64,000 nucleotides of DNA from positions 11,355,133-11,419,132 of the forward strand of contig OZ037769.1 of assembly GCA_964035545.1 (NCBI GenBank), read 5' to 3'. Made by a program: the position numbers and the translations under genes. A model generated the notes under the pieces. It was not told the DNA's origin and searched no databases. It saw only the letters and a program-made list of their open reading frames with translations. Source of the stretch: Bugula neritina (Eukaryota > Bryozoa > Gymnolaemata > Cheilostomatida > Bugulidae). How positions within the stretch are numbered: the stretch's first letter is position 1; each line of letters begins with the position of its first letter. This document shows positions 50,237 to 64,000 of the stretch, piece after piece.

Positions 50237-52380
50237 TTAATGTGATTTTAAATGCTTCTTCTTTGGAGCAGCACTTTTAGCTGGAGCTGGCTGTGTGGTC
50301 TGAGAGTAAGACCCACTGCATACCACTGTGAGGAGAATAAGCAGAGGCATGACCAGGAATGGAGCATACACGGCTATCAGCTTCCGTCTCTCCTCCTCTG
50401 TCACTGGACCAACTCTCTTCATTTTAGCAAAGTCATCAACAGCAAACGAGTAGAGGATGGGAAGCAGTGTTGTCGCAACATGAGCGCTGTAGATAATCAA
50501 TGGAGTCCTAATCCACTTTCTGCTTCCTGTCAACAAAAAATTTCAACATATTAATTCAAACAGCTATTGCTTTACATAATGTATTATGCAATCTTCATCA
50601 GATCTAGTTGTTACTCACGAGATATTGACTCATGAAAATGAATTAATCTGAGCAGCAAAGCCACATGACATAAGGGGCTATCTAATCTTAAAGCTGCACA
50701 TAGGTTAATGTTAATTACCCAGCAACATGGCAATAGAAGCCACAATGGAGAAGGGCATCTGCACAAAGATCTCTGAAAACACTAGTGCTTTGTACCAGCT
50801 TGGAGGATTCAGAAAGTAGGGGTCTTTGAATTGAGCCACATACTGCTTCCCCAATTCCACAACCTGAATAAAACAGTCATAATTATTAGCTAATAGTGGT
50901 TTCAAAAAATATGATTTTGAAATTTTGTAAAATAAAAAAGCTACATGAATTCAAAGTCAAGGGTAAGAATACATGGAAGGTGTTGATAAAAAATTTATTA
51001 CACTTTAGCCGGCTTGAGTTTGTTAACTAAAAGCTCTAGTGTGTTTTTAATTGATAGGTTGATGCAAAAAATAAATTGTCCTTGGGAACTTCAAAATATC
51101 ACCTGGTAAGGGAGAAGGGTATATATTAAGAAAATATTTTAAAAACATTAAATCTCGTACCTTAACTCGTGTAAATGCAGAATAAACCAAGAGAAATAAG
51201 AGCTTTTTAAAAAGGTAATATTACAAACTTGCAATTTACTTTTAGTTGGTAGCTTATTTATGTTTAACATCATGTTCAAATTGGAAAAACTATGCTAATT
51301 TACTAACCATTAATCAACAAGAATTAAAATTAAAGCGGCTGAGTATTAGTATCTCAGGAGCTTGCTCAGACTGTCATTATTTTGTCAAACTAGATATTCA
51401 AATTTTATTTAAAGCTTAAGTTTCCAGGCAGTTTACATGTTACAAAACTAATAGTTATCAAAAATTAGGCACAAATTCAATTGACTAAGGACTAGCTGAC
51501 TCTTGCACTTGAAAGTATTAGCTAGAGTAGAATTTCTCAACCAAGTTTATTACTAATAGAAGTTAGAACATAATTAATTTATCAACTCAAAAACTATGAC
51601 TGACTAGCCCCAAGCTTTGGAGATTTAGCAGGTTGTACATAAACTAATATAATTATATACTTTTACCCGAGCTGCTAAATTTAGGAAGTATCAATCAACT
51701 TAAATGTTTTGTTAAATGCACGAGAAACCAAATGTTTACAATAAATATAGCCGTAGAATTTCAAATTAAATTTGAATCAAGTCAAATAAACACACTCAAT
51801 GACAATCTATGAAACATAGAACTTAGAAGTCATAGTTGCATTCAACTTTAAGGTTAGAAGATCAAAGCCGACTCAAATTATTGCAATAACTATAACATTA
51901 ACTGCAACTATTACTATATTATTAGGTAAAACTTATAAGTTATAACTATAAGCAAATGATTATAATTATAAATAATTAAAATTAATCATTTATTAATTAA
52001 ATATGAACAATATCAATATGAATATTAATGAGTCGACCAATTAGGTTCAACAACTAGTGAACTACAAATACAAGTAGTACCTGTACTAGTAGTACAACTA
52101 TTGACATTGTATATGTATAAATATAACCTTACAGTTATAAATTAAAACTAAATTTATGTTTACGGTTTATATTTATAGAACTAACAGTAACTATAAAGTA
52201 AAAGTGGGTCTTGGAGTTGAAGTAAAACTAATTATAACTCACCGGCTCAGGGTAAAGCGATTCACTTATGTCCAAAGGCAAATCAGCAGCAATAGCTTGG
52301 GAATCGAATAAGAGAGCAATAGGTACACTTATTAGAAAATAAAGAAAAAAAATCATCTCCATCAAACGTAGCAAACCCAT
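50237..52380 (-). CDS. TMEM97: TMEM97 / sigma-2 receptor (EXPERA domain)
   Basis: TMEM97 is a four-pass ER/lysosomal membrane protein of the EXPERA family, involved in sterol handling and identified as the sigma-2 receptor. Three exons on the minus strand, 52243-52380, 50719-50863 and 50237-50526, give 190 aa (human 176). Membrane segments lie near residues 8-25, 71-93, 103-122 and 145-164. The two acidic ligand-site residues align: D26 in LLFDSQA (human D29) and E77 in FSEIFVQMPF (human E73). Other matches are AQFKDPYFLNPPSWYKALVF, KWIRTPLIIYSAH and AVYAPFLVMPLLIL. A poly-Ala/Pro/Lys tail ending KKKHLKSH replaces the human Lys-rich end and lengthens the protein; it is not a strict KKxx signal. 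A CCAAT box (GATTGGTC on the plus strand near 52538) lies upstream. Confidence 0.95.
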
Positions 52381-55077
52381 TTTATGAATATTACAAATGA
52401 AAACCTAGCTGAAACTAAGAAACTAAACGTTAAAATGAGAAATGTTGATATTAAATATTGCAAACTGCTCGTTTAGTTGGCACAGGAAGCATTGGCCAGG
52501 AAACGGGGCACGCCTCTTGACACATGCCACAATGGTTTGATTGGTCAAAACACACAAGTTTCGCGCGTGTCCCGCTAAAAAACTTACAAGTTCTATTTCA
52601 GCGCTAATGTACCGTTACATTATGATCGTCCATTGCTGAGCTAAATAGGCATTGTTTTTGTATTAAATAAAAGTGTCGTTCTCCTAATGTTTTCAATTTA
52701 TTACGTTATCAATAAATTTTGACTATCTAAATTCTAAGCAAATGCTAGCTAGGAAGTTATCTGCCCAATAAGTGAATATGTATATTGCTCATAAAGTCTT
52801 AAACTTTCCAACACCATCAGCATGGTTATGAGCAAACACTGGGTGCATTGGGGGGAAAACGCAACCAAAAAATGCTCTAGTAGGATGGGCAGAATCTGTT
52901 GATGTTTCTATTGCAGCAAAGCCAGTTCAAGTCTTCTTGCTTGGTTGTATCGATTGAATTTAATTATCAATGATAGAGATTCTGAAGTGATGTAGAGATA
53001 TCATAAAATTATTTTATAAAGAAAATTCATGTGAATTTCACTGCTTTAGTATTAAACTAGATCAAGATAGTTAGCCAATATATTACGCACATGGCCAGAT
53101 TTCTTAGGGCCTTTTATTGAGCTAGTCTAAAATGATAAAGAACTAGATTAACCAACATAATCGTGTTAGGTGGCATGATTATACTTCACTTAATTCTAAC
53201 TAAGAACATTTAACAGACATGTTCAATAGATCAAAACACTTTCCACAAAAGCTGGACTCCGAAGAGCCATAACTTCCTAGGAAAGGGTAGTGACCTTTCG
53301 TCCAATACCAGGACTCATCAGTTGAACTGGTCAGCTACAAAGTAGGACAAGAGTGGGCCTATTGAAAGGGAGTCACGTGACATCAAGCCAAGCGTGTTGA
53401 TGGAGTCACATGACAATCCAAGTGTTGTGAAGGGGTCACTTAGCAGTTTGTTGAAAGAGAGTGATTAGTCAGTAAGACTTGTATTGGTGACATTCATCAG
53501 TCCACATTGAAGCACCTTGTCAGTCAAAGTTGGGAAATTAGCAAAGAACAATCTACTTGCAGTCAGCTGATGATCATAATGTGCAATAATCCTTGGTCAT
53601 GTTTGTGATCAAAAACTGGAAAATTACCAGCAGAAAATTGTATGGTGCAATAGCTTGATGATGAGGATAAAAGAAACAAAGGCCATCATAATTATATCCT
53701 ATTACTGAGGAGGTTTCACTGCATTACGCCACCATGATCATACTTATAATATTCTATTACCGCGCAGGTTTCACTGTATACAGATTTTAGTGAATAGGAA
53801 GCCTGTGTATGCCAAATGCAGATGGCATCTATATATAATATTTTAATAATTATAATTTACAAAATGTTATTCAGTAAGGAAACTGCCCAACATCAAAACT
53901 GTAGAGCTAAGAATATGCATATTATATCTGAATTGATAAAATAGAGCTAAACTGTCACCACTTTCGTCCTTGTGGGTAATCCTCAGCTGTGAATGCAACC
54001 AAATCCAAGTTTGCTCAGAAACATCACTTGACTGTAACATTAAATTACTTCACATAGAAAACAAAATCTGACCGCAAGTGTAGTCATCAGTTACTTAAAT
54101 GACACCATACAGGATAAAGAACCACTTATTATCAATCCAGTGATAGGAGTAACTAGTAGATAAAAGTATTTATCTCACTACAACCAGTTTAGTTTATAAA
54201 TATGCCATGACGTACAAATCAAATGTCACACACCCCTTACTCATACTTGTATTGCATGTAGTTCTAACAAGTCACTTTGACAACTCCTGAACAATAGCAA
54301 TACCTTTCTAATAATGTCCTATTCATTAAAAGTAACTTGTGCATGGCTTTTAGCTTGTCCCCTCTCACCTGTTTTATTTATAATAATATGCACATTGTTA
54401 GTTGCTAACGATACCTATTGTATAAGGCATTTTATGTTTTCAGTCAAGAGTAAAACAATACACCAGTTGTAGCTGCAGTGAGATGTATTGAGCAAGCACT
54501 GCACAATAGGGCGTTGCTATGCCACGTAGCCACGCAGCATAGCTAGCTGTTATTGGTTGTTATGAATGCATTATCGTGGGAGATTATATATTATTAGCAT
54601 GACTATAAGCAGTAGCTATAGACCAAGAAAGATTATTGAATAGGTAAGCTGACAGATGGCAGAGCAATAGTTCAATGGCCCAGGTTTTTTGGTAGAGACT
54701 ATGCCTACAACCTGCAAATAGGTTTCAGTACAGTACAAGTTTTGGTATGGAGCATGACATACATACACAAAGCTGCCATTAAAATAAACCTTCGAAATCC
54801 ATAATCTAGAAACAAGCTCCTGTCAGTGACATTGAACAGTTAGCTACTCAAATTGATAGCAAACTAGAGCACACAATAAATGAAAACTTGATGACTACGC
54901 ACAAGTATACACCAGCTTCCCTGCCACACATATGGAAACACTTGGAAGAACATTAGACAATGCGTGGATTTGCATTGTACTAAAGTAATGCCATGTACAA
55001 GTATTAGTTAGACAAACCAGCACACTGTAGCAGCAGTTTGCCCGTCTGCTGGGTGAGATGTGCAGAAATAGCATGAG
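52381..55077. other. Intergenic region between TMEM97 and the orphan 141-aa gene
   Basis: The TMEM97 promoter side is relatively GC-rich around 52480-52580 (GGGGCACGCC, TTTCGCGCGTGTCCC). A short imperfect direct repeat of GGAGTCACRTGACA words lies at 53370-53440. No exon was supported in the rest. Confidence 0.55.
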
Positions 55078-58076
55078 CTACCACAATCTCAGGACTTGAG
55101 TTGATAATGGCAGCCGGAGCAGCCTTGAGCCATCAGACACCAAGCAGTGTTGATTCGTGCTTTCAGCTGAAATAAAACTTGAATCAATAGAAGTGCTCTA
55201 ATTTAGGAAGAAACATTGGAGTATTGGGTTATAATATAAAACATAAATCTTTATTTTTAAACAATTTCATAACTAGTTTAATTTACTGTACTAAGAAATT
55301 TATACATTAATAGAACTAACAATGTTGTGAGTTAGTTCAAACCTTGAGAGACTGAAAAAGTAAAGACATTAATGATATAATACATGGGTGCACATCAATG
55401 TAGCAAAAGAGTGCTCCAACAATAAGCTTAATTAATAACTTTTCTATCTAAAAATGATGGCATGATGCTGAGCGTCAAAATCATTACCATTATAAACAAT
55501 CCACATTCCTCCATACAGTATTTTCAGCTGGCTGAGAGGCTGAGGTAAGCTCAGTTGCCCACTGTCATCGAACACAGCTAGGGTTGTGGTGGTTAGTCTG
55601 CAAACAACATCTTGGAACATAATTTTACAAAAATAAACATATACAATGATCATTTGCAACTGATTCTGATACAAAATAATTTGCTATCTGCAGTAATATG
55701 CTTACAGGTGATATTTGCAGTTGGCAATTCAGTATCTGCAGCACCATGTACTTTGTGAAGCTAAGACAGGCTGTCTTGTTTCCAATCAGTGCTGGGAGAA
55801 GAAAGTCATAGCAGTAATAAAAAATATTTAAACGTGACACTCATTATTGTTCAAAAGATTTTGCACCATATTCAAAAGCTCCTCTTTCGATTTATCTGCC
55901 AGCACTAATAATCGATGTGAATCAAAATCATTTTCAAACTGATTTAGCAAAAACGCATTGCGGTCCACATCTAAAGAGTTACAGTCCATAAGATCAAAGT
56001 CTCCCATAGTTGAATGTGCTTTTTCCTGAAGTTTAGTTGCACTTGAGTGGTCACCTATGATAAACTGAGTATAGTTTTCAGGAGCATAACAAATGCTACG
56101 AACACAAGATTTAGGAAGCCTTCTTTTGACATAATTACATTTGTTTGGGGGAAATGGTTTTGTAGTATCCCTATTACAACTTGAAGATTTGAATCGTGGC
56201 AAATGTTCAACACTCAAAGGTTTTTGAGGACAAGTGTCAGAATCCACAACTTTTAAAGACAATCGCTTCTTACTTCCTCTACGATGTTTTTTGCATTGCA
56301 CTTTTCCAAAATTTGGTTTTTCAGAACCCGAAGTTACTGCTGGGGAGGAGCTGTCTTGCCTACTCAAATTTAAAAACTCTTCTTCAAATTGCTTTTGCAA
56401 ATGTGTTACAAAATCATGTTCAGCTTCAGAAAAGTGTGGATTGTGTTCTTGAGAGACAGTACTTGAAGTTTCTGTTGTGCAGTATCTGGCCATTTGATCG
56501 TCAATAATGAACTGAGTATAATTTTCAGGAGCTTTGGGACTATATTGAAAATTGTCGTAAAAGTTGGGAGTAACAATATTATTTGAATTGTTACTGACTG
56601 TTGGAGAAAGTCTGGTTGAGATATTTTCGATAAGTGTAGATGCAATGTGATCTGCTGCCATATTGACAATGAAAAAAAACTTAATACTACAGGCAAGTGA
56701 CTAAATTTAGAATTTTGCCAAGTGACACTTTTGAAGTCGGTTATGTAAGCAGGTGTAACTTGAATGATTTCTTATTGGTGATGTAAGTATAACAAATATT
56801 TCACCGGGCTTCTTTTTCGTAGACTATAACTGTTCTACTTGAAATATTTTTTTTCCTTCAAAGTTCCACTCTAAAATTGAAAAAATAATTATTACTATAT
56901 TAATATAGTAAACCCTAGTATAACACCAACTCCAGCTTTAAAAAAAAAGATTACAAGCATATCAGAATTGAGAATTCTAAGAATATATTGCTATGGTGAT
57001 ATTAGAGAACAGAATTAGATAGCCTAAATTTCAAACGTAAACCCAATTCCTTTAATTTGACATCTACTGAGTACTGATAGACAATGGAATTCAATGGTGA
57101 TACTGATGTAGAGTTTCGGATGTTAATCACCACCATTAATGATTAAATGGTTATAATTATTGATTATCACCACTACGAGTATGACCAACAGCAACAATAG
57201 CACTATAACAGTGACTAATACTAATTGACAGTAATAGTCACTATGACTATGAGTATGACTATAAGTATAAGTATAACTATTACATTTACTGTCAATTACT
57301 GAATTAGTATTACTATTACAGCATTACTATTAATAATTTTATAAATTGGAATATTTAATTTTACAATTTACATTAAAAATAAATTAATTATCAATACTAC
57401 AACAGTATGAGTATAACTATATTTATAACTATAAGTATAAGCCATAAGAATAACTTATCATAAGTATATCAATATGAATATAAATAAGTATTACTATTAG
57501 TATGAAATTTTGAATTAACAAGCCTACAAGGTCTCCTTTGGACTCAGTGTCAGTCAGTGTGACTGTGACTGTGAGTGTCACACTCACAGAGTCACATTCA
57601 CTGTCACTCACGCTGTCTCTGTCACTGTCAGGGTAAGCCACTCACTCAGTGAGAGTGAGTGTAACTGTAAGTGTAAGAGTAAGACTAACTCTAAGAGTAA
57701 TACTAATACTAATAGTAATACTAGTAGTAATACTAATACTAATACTAATAGTAATAGTAACTGTAAGTCAAGGTGAAAGTGTCAGTCTGAGTCTTACCTC
57801 ATAAAATTGAAACGAATTTCTTCACAACTTGACTGTAGACACCAAATATAGGCTGTGCAGGCGTTGATGCGGCGTGAGTATATTGGTTCGAAGCTGTTGG
57901 CGTCTAAAAGAAGTTAGCAATTACTAATATCAATGTGAAATCAAAATGCTTACACAGCTCACGTAAGCAAGTGCAATAATAGGCGTCTGAGAGAACTGTT
58001 CTTCAACGAAATTGTTCGTTTGTGACGTAATAACGCTATTTAATGAACCAATAAGAGTAACTTTATTTTTAGCCAT
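55078..58076 (-). CDS. Unrecognised 4-exon gene, 141 aa
   Basis: Exons 57956-58076, 57798-57903, 55488-55597 and 55078-55166 (minus strand) join in frame from ATG to stop. The protein opens MAKNKVTLIGSLNSVI, continues SFEPIYSRRINACTAYIWCL and LTTTTLAVFDDSGQLSLPQP, and ends SDGSRLLRLPLSTQVLRLW. No family was recognised. It has no signal peptide or clear membrane segment; alternating hydrophobic stretches suggest a beta-rich fold. Support is internal only: all four exons are open in one frame, phases match (1, 2, 1) and the acceptors of exons 2-4 are good. The exon 1 donor (GTGTAA) is the weakest link, and nearby GTGAGC and GTAAGC do not keep frame. Reading through the exon 3 donor would give a 126-aa variant. 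The HEXIM-like gene lies in intron 2. Confidence 0.5.
55828..56661 (-). CDS. Intronless HEXIM-like protein with duplicated PYNT-like motif, 277 aa
   Basis: HEXIM proteins bind 7SK RNA and hold the elongation kinase P-TEFb inactive. This single-exon frame has an Arg/Lys patch KKHRRGSKKR (124-133) like the HEXIM RNA-binding motif KKKHRRRPSKKKR. It has APENYTQFIIGDH (193-205) like the P-TEFb-inhibiting PYNTTQFLMDDH, and an ending QFENDFDSHR then DKSKEELLNMVQNLL (241-270) like the HEXIM segment DFSETY followed by SKQELIKEYL. The PYNT-like motif occurs twice (44-56 and 193-205), each followed about 40 residues later by a QFExxF segment (91-96, 241-246). The invariant Phe of the motif is kept; the Tyr after Pro is Glu in both copies. 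The long C-terminal coiled coil is missing. Human HEXIM1 is also intronless. The family call is an inference from motifs; a lineage-specific unrelated protein is the alternative. Confidence 0.6.
   Translation of the reverse strand: MAADHIASTLIENISTRLSPTVSNNSNNIVTPNFYDNFQYSPKAPENYTQFIIDDQMARYCTTETSSTVSQEHNPHFSEAEHDFVTHLQKQFEEEFLNLSRQDSSSPAVTSGSEKPNFGKVQCKKHRRGSKKRLSLKVVDSDTCPQKPLSVEHLPRFKSSSCNRDTTKPFPPNKCNYVKRRLPKSCVRSICYAPENYTQFIIGDHSSATKLQEKAHSTMGDFDLMDCNSLDVDRNAFLLNQFENDFDSHRLLVLADKSKEELLNMVQNLLNNNECHV
57180..57775. repeat. 6-bp-phased cryptic repeat that drifts in composition
   Basis: Upstream of the HEXIM-like frame, in intron 2 of the orphan gene. Words run GACTATGAGTAT at 57240, then GTGACTGTGAGT and its complement at 57545-57660, then GTAACTGTAAGT at 57660-57690, then AATACTAATAGT at 57695-57760. 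The 6-bp phase persists while the word changes. A perfect palindrome TGTGAGTGTCACACTCACA sits near 57570-57588. Confidence 0.8.

Positions 58077-64000
<5,924 letters not shown>

Noticed and set aside
55020-55130. Minus-strand frame AAPAAIINSSPEIVVAHAIS
   Set aside because: It is open but has only a weak acceptor and no start; the same bases are better read in the frame of orphan exon 4.
55444-55597. Terminal exon version of the orphan gene ending QHHAIIFR (126 aa)
   Set aside because: An in-frame donor at 55488 followed by a strong acceptor at 55167 and an 89-base open exon gives a longer consistent product; the shorter form could still occur by intron retention.
56196-56507. Plus-strand 103-aa and 72-aa ORFs
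   Set aside because: They are antisense shadows of the 277-aa HEXIM-like frame.

Overview
This is a gene-bearing window of nuclear DNA from an intron-rich, AT-rich invertebrate animal. Every major gene is a conserved metazoan single-copy-type gene split by GT-AG introns. The presence of KAP3, GGNBP2, TMEM97 and CPVL together fits animals. The exact phylum cannot be read from the sequence alone; a spiralian or other marine invertebrate is a guess. No prokaryotic, organellar or viral gene was seen. LAYOUT: 1-2071 upstream DNA; 2072-13617 (+) KIFAP3/KAP3, 18 exons, 815 aa; 14561-21043 (-) a 14-3-3 protein of epsilon type, 6 exons, 256 aa; 23234-30472 (-) GGNBP2, 13 exons, 675 aa; 32045-43901 (+) DDX55/Spb4-type DEAD-box helicase, 15 exons, 590 aa; 45365-48788 (+) a CPVL-type serine carboxypeptidase, 3 exons, 473 aa; 50237-52380 (-) TMEM97, 3 exons, 190 aa; 55078-58076 (-) an unrecognised 4-exon gene, 141 aa; nested in its second intron on the same strand, 55828-56661 (-), an intronless 277-aa gene with HEXIM-like motifs; 58077-64000 no gene found. 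All exon chains were joined by hand; every intron is GT-AG and every chain keeps frame from ATG to stop. KAP3 and 14-3-3 are convergent, 14-3-3 and GGNBP2 are in tandem, and GGNBP2 and DDX55 are divergent across about 1.57 kb. The genes do not form one pathway: they cover ciliary transport, phosphoprotein binding, spermatogenesis-linked zinc protein, ribosome biogenesis, lysosomal proteolysis, sterol/sigma-2 biology and probably transcription elongation control. REPEATS: introns and intergenic DNA hold most of the unusual content. There is a PIF/Harbinger-like MITE whose empty site is preserved a few hundred bases away. There are two nested hAT-like elements with 8-bp target duplications. There are two copies of a tRNA-derived SINE, a 779-bp TIR element, and tandem arrays that appear to have grown out of splice junctions (KAP3 intron 9, DDX55 exon 7/intron 7). 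An intronic array flips orientation to give long potential hairpins. There are also long (TA)n and (CT)n tracts and wide fields of drifting 6-bp-phased cryptic repeats.
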